A stretch of 64,000 nucleotides of DNA from Erythrobacter colymbi (lineage in GTDB: Bacteria; Pseudomonadota; Alphaproteobacteria; Sphingomonadales; Sphingomonadaceae). The notes under the pieces are model-generated. The model was not told where the DNA came from. It did not search any database and was given only the letters and a program-made list of their open reading frames with translations. The stretch is from the NCBI RefSeq assembly GCF_002155685.1, contig NZ_MUYK01000002.1, positions 186,001 to 250,000 on the forward strand. Reading direction: 5' to 3'. Positions 36,294 to 45,581 of the stretch are shown in pieces (the stretch's first letter is position 1; the number at the start of each line of letters is the position of its first letter). The position numbers were made by a program, and so were the translations under genes.

Positions 36294-39029
36294 TTATTCC
36301 CCGAAGGTGCGCTGCCACCAGCCGCGGCGCGGCTTGGCTTCGGCTTCGGGCGCTGCCTCGGCAGGCGCTTCGGCCTGAGTTTCTTCGGCCGGAGCCGGTT
36401 CGCTCACCTCGGCGGTTTCGGCGGGCTCGGCGTCGGCGACCTTGGCCTTGCGCGGGGCGCGCTTGCGCTTGGGCTTTTCGGCCGGGGCTTCTTCGGCCTC
36501 GGCGTCAGCCGCTGCAGCCGCAAGCTCGGGTGCGAGTTCGGCGGGCGCTTCTTCGGCGACCACGGGCTCTGCTTCCTTCTTCTTGCGCGGCGCGCGGACG
36601 CGCTTGGGCTTTTCAGCCGGCGCTTCCTCGGCCACGGGTTCGGGCTCGGCTGCGGGCGCTTGCGCTTCCACTTCCGCCGGAGCATCAGCTTCGTCGCCGG
36701 TCACGTCACCGGTCTCGCCATCGTCACCCTGCGCTTCGCCTTCGCCTTCGCCGCCTTCGCCGCCTTCACGACGCTTGCGACCGCGACCACCGCGACGGCG
36801 ACGCTTCTTCGGACGGCCTTCGCCATCTTCGGCACCTTCGGGAGCGGCGGTGTCGCCAGCGCCTTCGCCGTCGCCATCGACATCGCCTTCGGTCTCGGTG
36901 CCATCTTCGCGGGATTCGCCTTCGGCGCCATCCTCGCGGTCACGGTTGCGGCCACGGCCCCCGCGACGACGGCGGCGCTTCTTCTTGCGCCCCCCTTCAT
37001 CGTCGTTGTCGGCGCGCTCCGGACGCTCGCGGCGCGGCTGACGTTCCTGACGCTCTTCGGCCTCTTCCTCGGCGAAGTCGTCCTCTTCCTCGGGCAGATC
37101 GTCGTCGTCATCGTCGATGATCGGCTCGAACTTGGGTGCATGGGTCGGACGCGGGCCGGAGCTCGACACGGTCATCTTTGCGCCTTCGTCCTCGCCCTCG
37201 GGCACGACTTCGACGCTGACCCCGTAGCGGTGCTCGATCTCGACGAGGTCGGCGCGCTTCTCGTTGAGGAGGTAGATCGCCGCCTCGGTGCTCGCCGCGA
37301 GACGGATCTGCGTGCCCTTGCCGCGCGCCGCTTCGTCCTCGATCAGACGCAGCGCCGAAAGGCCCGCCGAGGAGGCGGTACGCACAAGGCCGGTGCCGTC
37401 GCAATGGGGGCAGGGGCGGGTGGTCGCCTCGAGAACGCCGGTGCGCAGGCGCTGGCGGCTCATTTCCATCAGCCCGAAGGAGCTGATGCGGCCGACCTGG
37501 ATGCGCGCGCGATCGTTCTTGAGCGCGTCCTTCATCGCTTTCTCGACCTTGCGGACGTTGGAGGGGTACTCCATGTCGATGAAGTCGATGACGACGAGGC
37601 CGGCCATGTCGCGCAGGCGCAGCTGGCGGGCGATCTCGCGCGCGGCTTCGAGGTTGGTGTGGAGCGCGGTCGCCTCGATCCCGTGCTCCTTGGTGGAGCG
37701 GCCGGAGTTGATGTCGATCGACACCAGCGCTTCGGTCGGGTTGATGATCAGGTAGCCGCCGCTCTTGAGCTGCACCATCGGATCATACATCGCGCGCAGC
37801 TGGTCTTCCGCGCCATAGCGCTGGAACAGCGGGACGGGGTCCGAGTAGGCCTTCACCCGCCGTGCGTGGCTGGGCATGAGGAGCTTCATGAAGGCCTTGG
37901 CCGACTTGTAGCCTTCCTCGCCTTCGACGACGACTTCCTCGATTTCCTTGTTGTAGATGTCGCGGATCGCGCGCTTGATGAGGTCGCTGTCCGAATGGAT
38001 CAGAGCCGGCGCGACCGAGGCGAGGGTCTTCTCGCGGATCTCGTCCCACACGCGGGCGAGGTAATCGAAGTCGCGCTTGATCTCGGGCTTGGTGCGGCTC
38101 ATGCCCGCGGTGCGGACGATCAGCCCCATGCTCTTGGGGAGCTTGAGGTCGGAGACCATTTCCTTCAGCCGCTTGCGGTCGCTGGTCGAGCTGATCTTGC
38201 GGCTGATCCCGCCGCCGTGCGACGAATTGGGCATCAGCACGGTGTAGCGCCCGGCGAGGCTCAGGTAGGTGGTCAGCGCCGCGCCCTTGTTGCCGCGCTC
38301 TTCCTTGACGACCTGCACGAGCAGCACCTGGCGGCGCTGGATCACGTCCTGGATCTTGTAGCGGCGACGCAGCGCCATGCGTTTGGCGCGCACTTCGTCG
38401 ACCTGCTTGGCACGGCTGCGGCCCTTGCCGTCACCGCCCTTGTCACCCTTGCCCTGACGGCGGCGACCACGGCCACGACCGCGACGTTCCTCGCCGCCTT
38501 CGCTGTCCTCGGCGCTCTCTTCGTTCTCGCCGTTGTCCTCGTCCGAGGATTCCTCTTCGTCCGAAGCGCCGCCTTCGATGGTGGCGACATCGTCCTTGTC
38601 GGAGGTATCGACTTCCTCGACGCCGTTTTCGGCGAAGTCTTCGGCGAGCGCTTCGCCGCTGTCGTCCTCGGCGTCATATTCCGCACCCGGGGAGATGCCT
38701 TCAGCCTCTTCCTCGGCGCGCAGGCGCTCTTCTTCCTCGGCCGCTTCGGCCTCTTCTGCGAGCAGGGCGTCGCGATCGGCCTTGGGGATCTGGTAATAGT
38801 CGGGGTGGATTTCGCTGAAGGCGAGGAAGCCGTGGCGATTGCCGCCGAAGTCGACGAAAGCCGCCTGCAGCGAGGGTTCGACCCGGGTTACCTTGGCGAG
38901 ATAGATGTTGCCCTTGATCTGCTTGTGTTCGGCAGATTCAAAGTCGAATTCCTCAATCCGGTTGCCTTGCAGAACCGCCACCCGGGTTTCTTCCGGGTGG
39001 CGCGCATCGATGAGCATGCGCGTTGCCAT
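36294..39029 (-). CDS. rne: Ribonuclease E/G
   Basis: The 911-residue endoribonuclease that starts mRNA decay and matures rRNA and tRNA. It starts MATRMLIDARHPEETRVAV at 39029. An S1 RNA-binding region is interrupted by a large acidic insert (residues about 90-190, Glu/Asp/Ala-rich). The catalytic DNase I-like domain contains VSIDINSGRST and VVIDFIDMEY, and the zinc link is CPHCDGTG near residue 553. The long C-terminal part (from about 630) is disordered Arg/Glu/Ala/Pro-rich and ends RRGWWQRTFGE, the probable degradosome scaffold. Terminated by a strong hairpin; preceded by a 424-base leader region. Confidence 0.95.
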   Translation of the reverse strand: MATRMLIDARHPEETRVAVLQGNRIEEFDFESAEHKQIKGNIYLAKVTRVEPSLQAAFVDFGGNRHGFLAFSEIHPDYYQIPKADRDALLAEEAEAAEEEERLRAEEEAEGISPGAEYDAEDDSGEALAEDFAENGVEEVDTSDKDDVATIEGGASDEEESSDEDNGENEESAEDSEGGEERRGRGRGRRRQGKGDKGGDGKGRSRAKQVDEVRAKRMALRRRYKIQDVIQRRQVLLVQVVKEERGNKGAALTTYLSLAGRYTVLMPNSSHGGGISRKISSTSDRKRLKEMVSDLKLPKSMGLIVRTAGMSRTKPEIKRDFDYLARVWDEIREKTLASVAPALIHSDSDLIKRAIRDIYNKEIEEVVVEGEEGYKSAKAFMKLLMPSHARRVKAYSDPVPLFQRYGAEDQLRAMYDPMVQLKSGGYLIINPTEALVSIDINSGRSTKEHGIEATALHTNLEAAREIARQLRLRDMAGLVVIDFIDMEYPSNVRKVEKAMKDALKNDRARIQVGRISSFGLMEMSRQRLRTGVLEATTRPCPHCDGTGLVRTASSAGLSALRLIEDEAARGKGTQIRLAASTEAAIYLLNEKRADLVEIEHRYGVSVEVVPEGEDEGAKMTVSSSGPRPTHAPKFEPIIDDDDDDLPEEEDDFAEEEAEERQERQPRRERPERADNDDEGGRKKKRRRRRGGRGRNRDREDGAEGESREDGTETEGDVDGDGEGAGDTAAPEGAEDGEGRPKKRRRRGGRGRKRREGGEGGEGEGEAQGDDGETGDVTGDEADAPAEVEAQAPAAEPEPVAEEAPAEKPKRVRAPRKKKEAEPVVAEEAPAELAPELAAAAADAEAEEAPAEKPKRKRAPRKAKVADAEPAETAEVSEPAPAEETQAEAPAEAAPEAEAKPRRGWWQRTFGE

Positions 39030-39453
39030 TGAATAGTCTCCATGCGCCCGGCCTTGCCCGCAAGCGGGTGTGAAGGGGGCGCGCATATTGTGGTGAACCG
39101 GCCAGCCCGAAAGCGATGCCGGAAGGGGAAATCGCGCTCAGAGGGCCAGAGGCGCTCAGCGCGAAGCTCGTGTCTGCAACGACGCTCGTGCGGCAAAGCG
39201 CCGCGCCTTCTCCCGCCACGGCACGTTCGCGCGGTGTGCGCGATGTGCTCGTTGTCCGGGAAAAGCGATCTGTCACTGCATCAACCTGTACTGGACCGGG
39301 GAGCGAAAGATAAGGAGTGCCCCGGCGCAAGAGGCGGGTGGGGGACGCGTGTCGCGTCCTGATCCGGCCTCTCTGCACATATCGCTAGCACTGTGGGGCA
39401 AACCCCGCAACTCTATTGCGTTTCCTCCGCTCAAGAACGTAAGCGGCAAGCGC
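39030..39453. other. 424-base gap between divergent rne and amidase genes
   Basis: This is the longest gene-free stretch. It must hold the promoters of both divergent genes. On the minus strand TTGCGC near 39330 followed by CTTATCTT could be an rne promoter, which would give an RNA leader of about 280 bases, in line with long autoregulated leaders known for rne elsewhere. A GGGG-CAAA-CCCC mini-hairpin lies near 39395-39406. Short open frames inside have no ribosome binding site and I do not support them. Confidence 0.4.
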
Positions 39454-40362
39454 ATGAGCTATCGCACCCTGCTCCTGATCCTTGTGCTGGTTCCGGCAGT
39501 GGTGCTGGGCGCGGCTGCGGCGCTCGGGCAGCGCATTCCGGTGCCGCAATGGGGCCGCGACTATGTGGTGCGCGTCGAACTCGGCGGGGGCGAGGAAAGC
39601 GCCACTCTCGAACTGCCCAAGGTCGAGGGACCGGACGATCCCTCGCGCCCGCTGGTGGTGATCGATGCAGGCCACGGCGGGCGTGATCCCGGGGCGATCG
39701 GCACGGATGCCGATGGCAAGCGCTTCGAGGAGAAACGCATCACCCTCGCGCTGGCGCTGGCGCTGCGGGACGAACTGCTGAAGCAGGGCGGCATTCGTGT
39801 GGCGCTCACCCGCGCCGATGACCGCATCCTGCCACTCCCGCACCGCCCCGAGATCGCCCGCCAGCTCGATGCCGACCTGTTCATCTCGATCCACGCCGAT
39901 TCCGCGGGCGAGGCGAATGACGCGGTGAGCGGTGCGAGCATCTACACCCTTTCCGATGCCGCATCGAGCGAGGCGGCGGCGCGCTTTGCCGCACGCGAGA
40001 ACGATGCCGACCGGCTGAACGGCATCACCATCGAGGGCGAGAGCAAGGCGGTGAGCGCGATCCTCGTCGAGCTCTCGCAGCAGCGCACGCAGGAAGATGC
40101 GCTCGCTTTTGCGGGCCTCGTACTGCGCGAGGGCGACAAGCGGCTCGCCTTCGTGCCCCAGCCGCGCCGGGCGGCCGCGCTTGCCGTGCTGCGCGCGCCG
40201 GACGTCCCCTCGGTGCTGTTCGAGAGCGGCTTCGTCACCAACGGAACCGACCGCGCGCGGCTCACCACGCCCGAGGGGCGCGCCGAGTATGCCGGGGTCC
40301 TCGCCCGCGCGATCCGCGTCTACTTCGCGCGCCGCAGCGAGAATTCCGCAGGCGGGGAATAG
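39454..40362 (+). CDS. N-acetylmuramoyl-L-alanine amidase (Amidase_3)
   Basis: A 302-residue AmiC-like enzyme that cuts the stem peptide from peptidoglycan during cell separation. An N-terminal membrane anchor or signal covers residues 5-25. The zinc domain begins VVIDAGHGGRDPGAIG near residue 69, with the Glu ligand in FEEKRITLALAL and the His in LFISIHADSAGEAND near residue 148. No AMIN domain is present, so it is a short form. It precedes the PBP1A gene by 54 bases, a common pairing in alphaproteobacteria. Confidence 0.92.
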   Translation: MSYRTLLLILVLVPAVVLGAAAALGQRIPVPQWGRDYVVRVELGGGEESATLELPKVEGPDDPSRPLVVIDAGHGGRDPGAIGTDADGKRFEEKRITLALALALRDELLKQGGIRVALTRADDRILPLPHRPEIARQLDADLFISIHADSAGEANDAVSGASIYTLSDAASSEAAARFAARENDADRLNGITIEGESKAVSAILVELSQQRTQEDALAFAGLVLREGDKRLAFVPQPRRAAALAVLRAPDVPSVLFESGFVTNGTDRARLTTPEGRAEYAGVLARAIRVYFARRSENSAGGE

Positions 40363-40416
40363 GCTTGCAAAGCGGCTAGCCTTGGCGAGCCTGCGCGTGC
40401 TAGTTGCCGCCCGTCA

Positions 40417-42939
40417 ATGACCGACCCCGTCACGCCTCCCGACCAGCCTTCGACCTGGGCCTATCTGCGCTACCGCGTGAATCGCGATCTGGGCGGCGCG
40501 CTGGCGTGGTTCCGCGCGCGCTGGCGCGAAAGCCGGCTGTTCAAGCTGGTGGCGATCGCCTTCGGCCTGTTCCTCGCGCTGTGGATCGCGGTGTTCGTGT
40601 GGCTGGCGAGCGATCTGCCCGAGGCCGAGGCGCTGCTCACCTATGAAACCCCCCTGCCCACGGTGGTGCGCGGAGTTGATGGCGAGATCGTCCACTCCTA
40701 CGCCCGCGAGCGGAGGGTGCAGCTGCAATATGCCGATTTCCCGCAGAAGCTGATCGAGGCCTACCTGTCGGCCGAGGACAAGACCTTCTTCAGCCACGGC
40801 GGCGTCGACTTCCTCGGCACGGCCAATGCGGTGTTCGACTATGCCCGCAAGGCCGGCACGGGCGAGCGCGCGGTGGGCGGATCGACCATTACGCAGCAGG
40901 TCGCCAAGAACCTGCTCCTGGGCGACGAATATTCGGTCACCCGTAAGCTCAAGGAAATGATCCTCGCCGGGCGCATCGAGCAGGTGCTGACCAAGCAGGA
41001 AATCCTCGAGCTCTACCTCAACGAGATCCCGCTCGGGCGGCGCTCCTTCGGGGTGCAGGCCGCCTCGCGCGCCTATTTCGACAAGGACGTCGACCAGCTC
41101 CAGCTGCACGAGATGGCCTTCCTCGCGATCCTGCCCAAGGCGCCCGAGCGCTATGGCCGCAAGGGTCAGGAGCAGGCTGCGCTCGAACGGCGCAATTTCG
41201 TGTTGAACCAGATGGAGGCGAATGGCTTCATCACCGGTTCGGAGCGTCGCGCGGCAGCCGCGATGCCGCTCGGTCTCGTCACCCAGCGGCGCGAGCGTTC
41301 GGTCGACGCGGGCTATTTCCTCGAGGAAGTGCGCCGCGAGTTGATTGCGAAGTTCGGCGAGAATGCCGAGAACGGGCCGAACTCGGTCTATGCGGGCGGG
41401 CTGTGGGTGCGCACCTCGCTCGATCCGCAGATGCAGACCGCCGCGCGCGATGCGCTTCGCGAGGGCCTGCTGCGCTATCACGGCGGGCGCGCCTGGGCCG
41501 GACCGATCGCGACGCTTGACGTCTCCAAGGGCAACTGGGCGAGCCAGCTGCAATCATCGCCGCTCGGGATCAGCTACAAGGACTGGCGCGTCGGCGTTGT
41601 CACCACGCGCAGCGGGCAGAACGCCAGAATCGGGTTCGCTGATGGCAGCGAGGCGCCGCTGATCGGCCTGCCCAATGCGCTGAAAGCGGGCGATGTCATC
41701 GCGGCGAGCCCCTCGGGGAATGGTTTCGCTGTGCGCACCATTCCCGAAGCGCAGGGCGCGCTGGTGGTGGAGCAGGCGCAGACCGGCCGGGTGCTGGCAA
41801 TGCAGGGAGGGTTCGACCACCGCCTGTCGGACTTCAACCGTGCCACGCAGGCAATGCGTCAGCCGGGATCGACCATCAAGCCCTTCGTCTATGCGGCGGG
41901 CCTCGATAGCGGCATGACCCCCTCGACCCAGATCGATAACACCCGCTTCTGCTATTATCAGGGCGCGGGGCTGGGCGAGAAGTGCATCCGCGGCGGCACC
42001 GGCAGCGGCGGGCAGCACCCGATGCGTTACGGCCTCGAGCAGTCGCAGAACATCATGACCGTGCAGATCGGCATGACCGCAGGCATGCCCAATGTCGTGC
42101 GCGAGATCGAGAAGCTCGGTATCGGCAAGTTCCCCGCCTATCCCTCGACCGCGCTGGGAGCGGGGGAGACGACGCTGGTGAAGATGGTCGCGGCCTATTC
42201 GGCGCTTGCCAACCACGGACGTCTCAATCCGCCGACGGTGATTGACTATGTGCAGGACCGCCGCGGCAAGGTCGTCTGGCGGGCCGACACGCGCGATTGC
42301 CGCGGGTGCAACATGCCTGCGTGGGATGGCAAGCCGATGCCGCGCTTCGGGGTCATGGGCACGCAGGCGATGGACGCGCGCACTGCCTTCCAGGTGATGC
42401 ACATGCTGCGCGGCGCGGTGAGCCGCGGGACGGCGACCGTGCTTAACTCCCTCAATCTCCCGCTGTTCGGCAAGACCGGCACCACCACTGGCCCGAAGGA
42501 CGTGTGGTTCATCGGCGGCACGCAAACGATGATCGCAGGCGCTTACGTGGGCTTCGATCAGCCGCGCAACATGGGCGGCTATGCCTATGGCGGCACGATC
42601 TCTGCACCGATTATCAAGAGCCTGATCGAGAAGACCAAGCCCAAGTGGTCCGATCTCCCGCCTGTCGCCCCCACGGGCGTGCGGATGGTGCGGATCGACC
42701 GCCGCTCGGGCAAGCGCGTGTTCGATGGCTGGCCGACCGACGATCCCAAGTCGGCGATCATCTGGGAAGCCTTCAAGCCCGATACCGAACCCGAGCGCTA
42801 CACGCGGCAGGATGCGATCGCGGCCAAGCGCAACGAAATCCTCGCGCTGATCCGCGCCGGTCGCCAGAGCGCCGAGAATGCGGTGGTCGACAAGCCGCAG
42901 GGCGAGGACAATTTCGTCGAAGAGGGCGGCATTGACTGA
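40417..42939 (+). CDS. mrcA: Penicillin-binding protein 1A
   Basis: An 840-residue bifunctional peptidoglycan synthase. A membrane anchor lies at residues 42-62. The GT51 transglycosylase domain includes AEDKTFFSHGGVDF and GGSTITQQVAKNLLLG near residues 120-170. An OB-like insert follows, then the transpeptidase with active-site Ser in GSTIKPFVY (about residue 486), SQN near 545 and KTGT near 686. Length is typical of alphaproteobacterial PBP1A. Functions with the adjacent amidase in wall growth. Confidence 0.94.
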   Translation: MTDPVTPPDQPSTWAYLRYRVNRDLGGALAWFRARWRESRLFKLVAIAFGLFLALWIAVFVWLASDLPEAEALLTYETPLPTVVRGVDGEIVHSYARERRVQLQYADFPQKLIEAYLSAEDKTFFSHGGVDFLGTANAVFDYARKAGTGERAVGGSTITQQVAKNLLLGDEYSVTRKLKEMILAGRIEQVLTKQEILELYLNEIPLGRRSFGVQAASRAYFDKDVDQLQLHEMAFLAILPKAPERYGRKGQEQAALERRNFVLNQMEANGFITGSERRAAAAMPLGLVTQRRERSVDAGYFLEEVRRELIAKFGENAENGPNSVYAGGLWVRTSLDPQMQTAARDALREGLLRYHGGRAWAGPIATLDVSKGNWASQLQSSPLGISYKDWRVGVVTTRSGQNARIGFADGSEAPLIGLPNALKAGDVIAASPSGNGFAVRTIPEAQGALVVEQAQTGRVLAMQGGFDHRLSDFNRATQAMRQPGSTIKPFVYAAGLDSGMTPSTQIDNTRFCYYQGAGLGEKCIRGGTGSGGQHPMRYGLEQSQNIMTVQIGMTAGMPNVVREIEKLGIGKFPAYPSTALGAGETTLVKMVAAYSALANHGRLNPPTVIDYVQDRRGKVVWRADTRDCRGCNMPAWDGKPMPRFGVMGTQAMDARTAFQVMHMLRGAVSRGTATVLNSLNLPLFGKTGTTTGPKDVWFIGGTQTMIAGAYVGFDQPRNMGGYAYGGTISAPIIKSLIEKTKPKWSDLPPVAPTGVRMVRIDRRSGKRVFDGWPTDDPKSAIIWEAFKPDTEPERYTRQDAIAAKRNEILALIRAGRQSAENAVVDKPQGEDNFVEEGGID

Positions 42940-42981
42940 TTCTGGCTGGAACCACCTGCGGGCCTTGCGGGTTTGCGTGGC

Positions 42982-43521
42982 ATGATCCGGAACCGTCTCG
43001 CCCCCCTCACAGCCGCCGCCTTCGGGCTGGCCGCCCTGTCCCTCACCAGCGCCTCGGCCGAGCTGCCCAAGGGTGCCAAGGCCCCGGCCTTCGCCACCCG
43101 CGCCGCGCTCGCGGGCAAGGAGTTCGGCTTCACGCTCAACGCCGCGCTCGCGAAGGGGCCGGTGGTGCTCTATTTCTACCCCAAGGCCTTCACCAGCGGC
43201 TGCACGCTCGAGGCCAATGCCTTCGCCGAGGCGATGCCCAAGTTCAAGGCGGCCGGCGCGAGCGTGATCGGCATGTCGGCCGACGATATCGAAACCTTGA
43301 AGGAGTTCAGCCGCAAAGAATGCCGCGATGCCTTCCCCGTCGGCGTCGCCATGCCCAAGGTGATCGCCGCCTATGATGTGGCCATGGGAAGTTCCGGGCT
43401 GACCACCCGCACCTCCTACGTCATCGCCAGGGACGGGAAGATCGTCGCGGTGCATTCCGACGGCGATTATCGCGGCCATGTCGAAAAGACGCTGGCCGCG
43501 GTGCGCGCGTTGAAGAAGTAG
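42982..43521 (+). CDS. Periplasmic peroxiredoxin (BCP/PrxQ-like)
   Basis: A 179-residue thiol peroxidase with a signal peptide (residues 1-26, ending SASA), so it acts in the periplasm. The peroxidatic Cys74 is in FTSGCTLEANAF and a probable resolving Cys114 in RKECRDAF. The usual PrxQ motif is PGCT; here Ser replaces Pro before Gly-Cys. ATG 42982 is preferred over an upstream in-frame TTG at 42973. It follows PBP1A by 42 bases and may share its transcript. Confidence 0.85.
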   Translation: MIRNRLAPLTAAAFGLAALSLTSASAELPKGAKAPAFATRAALAGKEFGFTLNAALAKGPVVLYFYPKAFTSGCTLEANAFAEAMPKFKAAGASVIGMSADDIETLKEFSRKECRDAFPVGVAMPKVIAAYDVAMGSSGLTTRTSYVIARDGKIVAVHSDGDYRGHVEKTLAAVRALKK

Positions 43522-43545
43522 GGCCGGGGCAGGCGGCGTCGCGGC

Positions 43546-43572
43546 TTTACAATCGCGCACGCAGCGCTAAGC
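43546..43572 (+). promoter_or_regulatory. Candidate promoter of prfB
   Basis: TTTACA, 15 bases, then CTAAGC (within GCTAAGCG) resembles the pattern ahead of the ACP and nuoA. It lies 41 bases before the prfB ATG, which has AAGGA at 43601-43605 as ribosome binding site. The -10 overlaps the small palindrome AGCGCTAAGCGCT. Unconfirmed. Confidence 0.3.
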
Positions 43573-43612
43573 GCTTCGGCCTCATTTGCTTTACGCCACG
43601 AAGGACTGACCG

Positions 43613-44740
43613 ATGCGGGCCGAGGCCCAGTCTTACATCAACCGGATCGAAGCGGCGCTCGCGCTGGTGCGGCTGTCGCTCGACTGGGAGCGTGCGCTGC
43701 GCCGGCTCGACGAGCTGAACGCGCGCGTGCAGGATCCGAACCTCTGGGACAACCCCAAGCAGGCGCAGGCGATCAGCCGCGAGCAGAAGACGCTCGAGAC
43801 CGCGGTCAACACCGTCAACGAGATCGCCGCCGAAATGGCCGACGCGGTCGAGTTCATCGAGATGGGCGAGGCCGAGGGAGAAGAGACGATCGTCGAGGAT
43901 GGCCTCGCGACGCTCGCCGCGCTTGCCGACCGGGCCGATGCCGACAAGGTGCAGGCGCTGCTCTCCGGCGAGGCGGACGGCAACGATACCTATCTCGAAA
44001 TCCACGCCGGCGCGGGCGGCACCGAGAGCCAGGACTGGGCCGAAATGCTGCTGCGCATGTATGCCCGCTGGGCCGAGCGTCGCGGGTTCAAGGTCGATAC
44101 GGTCGAATACCAGGCGGGCGAACAGGCCGGCATCAAGTCGGCGACGCTGCTGATCAAGGGCGACGGCGCCTATGGCTATGCCAAGACCGAGAGCGGCGTC
44201 CACCGCCTCGTCCGCATCAGCCCCTATGACAGCTCGGCGCGCCGCCACACCTCCTTCTCGAGCGTGTGGGTCTACCCCGTGATCGACGACAGCTTCGAGA
44301 TCGAGATCAACCCGGCCGACCTCAAGATCGACACCTATCGTGCGTCGGGCGCGGGCGGGCAGCACGTCAACACCACGGACTCCGCGGTGCGCATCACCCA
44401 CCAGCCGACCGGCATCGTCGTCGCGAGCCAGCAGGACCGCAGCCAGCACAAGAACCGCGAAATCGCGATGAACATGCTCAAGGCGCGGCTCTACGAAGCG
44501 GAGATGCGCGCGCGCGAGGAAGCGGCCAGTGCCGAGCACTCGGCCAAGAGCGACATTGGCTGGGGCCACCAGATCCGCTCCTACGTCTTGCAGCCCTACC
44601 AGATGGTCAAGGACCTGCGCACCGGCGTGGTTTCGACCGCGCCCGACGCGGTGCTCGACGGCGCGATCGATCCCTTCATCTCGGCCGCGCTCGCCCAGCG
44701 CGTGACCGGCGAGAAGGTCGATATCGAGGACGTGGAGTAG
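43613..44740 (+). CDS. prfB: Peptide chain release factor 2
   Basis: The 375-residue RF2 that releases peptides at UAA and UGA codons. The stop-codon recognition motif SPYDSSARRHTSF is near residue 204 (SPF replaced by SPY) and the catalytic GAGGQHVNTTDSAVR near 246. The gene is continuous in frame: there is no CUU-UGA programmed frameshift near codon 25, where the sequence reads through ALVRLSLDW. So the autoregulatory frameshift of enteric RF2 is absent. Confidence 0.96.
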   Translation: MRAEAQSYINRIEAALALVRLSLDWERALRRLDELNARVQDPNLWDNPKQAQAISREQKTLETAVNTVNEIAAEMADAVEFIEMGEAEGEETIVEDGLATLAALADRADADKVQALLSGEADGNDTYLEIHAGAGGTESQDWAEMLLRMYARWAERRGFKVDTVEYQAGEQAGIKSATLLIKGDGAYGYAKTESGVHRLVRISPYDSSARRHTSFSSVWVYPVIDDSFEIEINPADLKIDTYRASGAGGQHVNTTDSAVRITHQPTGIVVASQQDRSQHKNREIAMNMLKARLYEAEMRAREEAASAEHSAKSDIGWGHQIRSYVLQPYQMVKDLRTGVVSTAPDAVLDGAIDPFISAALAQRVTGEKVDIEDVE

Positions 44741-44749
44741 GCGCGGGCG

Positions 44750-45481
44750 ATGCTGCGGCGCGCGCTCCTTCCCGGTGTTGGCCTGCTGGGAGCAGGACTG
44801 CTGCTGACGGGCTGCGATCCGCTCGCGCCGGCTGCGTCGGAGCGCCCTGAAACCGCGCTCGCCTTCCCGTCGCCCGACCGTCCGGTGGCGAGCGTCGTCT
44901 CCAACCAGTTCTCCAACGAGGACGCGCGTGACGAGCGCAACGAGGCCAAGGTCGTGATGGACCTCGCCGACATGCGCCCGGGCATGACCGTGGCCGACAT
45001 CGGGGCGGGGGAGGGCTACTACACCGTGCGCCTCGCCGAACGCGTCGGTGCCGATGGCCGCGTGCTGGCGCAGGACATCAGCCGCGAGGCGCTCGACCGG
45101 CTTGGCCGGCGCGTTGAACGCGAGCGGCTCGAGAACATCTCGATCAAGTTCGGCGATACCGACAACCCGCAGCTTCCGCCCGACAGCTTCGACCGCATCT
45201 TCATGGTCCACATGTACCACGAAGTGACCGAGCCCTATGCCTTCCTGTGGAACATGTGGCCCGCGCTTAACACCGGCGGGCAGATCGTTGTGGTGGAGAG
45301 CGACAGCCCGGTCGGGCGTCACGGCCTGCCGCACACGGTGCTGTTCTGCGAGTTCGAGGCGGTCGGCTATGTGCTCGTAGAGTACATCGAACGTCCTGAC
45401 ATCAAGGGCTATTTTGCCCGCTTCCAGCGCGGGCCGAAACGCACCGAGCCTGAAGCGATCAAGGTCTGCGAGGCAGGCTGA
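44750..45481 (+). CDS. Exported SAM-dependent methyltransferase-like lipoprotein
   Basis: A 243-residue protein with a lipoprotein signal peptide: hydrophobic residues 8-20 then lipobox LTGC with Cys22, followed by Asp at +2. The mature part is a class I methyltransferase fold, with motif I VADIGAGEGYYTVRL near residue 84, DSFDRIFMVHMYHEV near 144 and GGQIVVVESDSPVG near 177. SAM is not normally available outside the cytoplasm, so catalysis in the envelope is doubtful; it may bind another ligand. It follows prfB by nine bases. Confidence 0.82.
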   Translation: MLRRALLPGVGLLGAGLLLTGCDPLAPAASERPETALAFPSPDRPVASVVSNQFSNEDARDERNEAKVVMDLADMRPGMTVADIGAGEGYYTVRLAERVGADGRVLAQDISREALDRLGRRVERERLENISIKFGDTDNPQLPPDSFDRIFMVHMYHEVTEPYAFLWNMWPALNTGGQIVVVESDSPVGRHGLPHTVLFCEFEAVGYVLVEYIERPDIKGYFARFQRGPKRTEPEAIKVCEAG

Positions 45482-45490
45482 CACCGGCTT

Positions 45491-45542
45491 ATCTCGCAAG
45501 GTTGCGAGATGGGGACACCCGCACTATGGCAAGATTACGTAA
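45491..45542. promoter_or_regulatory. Two palindromes ahead of the flavin oxidoreductase gene
   Basis: ATCTCGCAAGGTTGCGAGAT at 45491-45510 is a 9-bp inverted repeat with a two-base centre and no T-tract. TTACGTAA at 45535-45542 is a perfect 8-bp palindrome 40 bases before the start codon. The first may be an attenuated terminator of the upstream gene or an operator; the second is placed where a repressor could block transcription. Only the symmetry is seen. Confidence 0.4.
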
Positions 45543-45570
45543 GACTGGCGCCGGATCGATGTGCGCAAAA

Positions 45571-45575
45571 GGGGA
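45571..45575 (+). promoter_or_regulatory. Ribosome binding site deciding a TTG start
   Basis: AAAAGGGGA with core GGGGA is six bases before TTG 45582. It supports initiation there, giving Met-Phe-Lys-Gly-Leu, over the in-frame GTG at 45561, which lies upstream of this site. Confidence 0.6.
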
Positions 45576-45581
45576 TTTTCA

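Noticed and set aside
36660..39032. A 790-codon hydrophobic plus-strand frame opposite rne
   Set aside because: Its apparent membrane-like Ala/Phe/Val stretches are the complement of the Glu/Arg/Ala-rich RNase E codons, not real helices.
39116..39313. Short open frames in the rne leader region
   Set aside because: No ribosome binding site, no start context and low-complexity products; the region is better seen as promoter and leader.
43660..43720. Programmed +1 frameshift site expected in prfB
   Set aside because: The frame is continuous and there is no in-frame UGA near codon 25, so no frameshift is needed.
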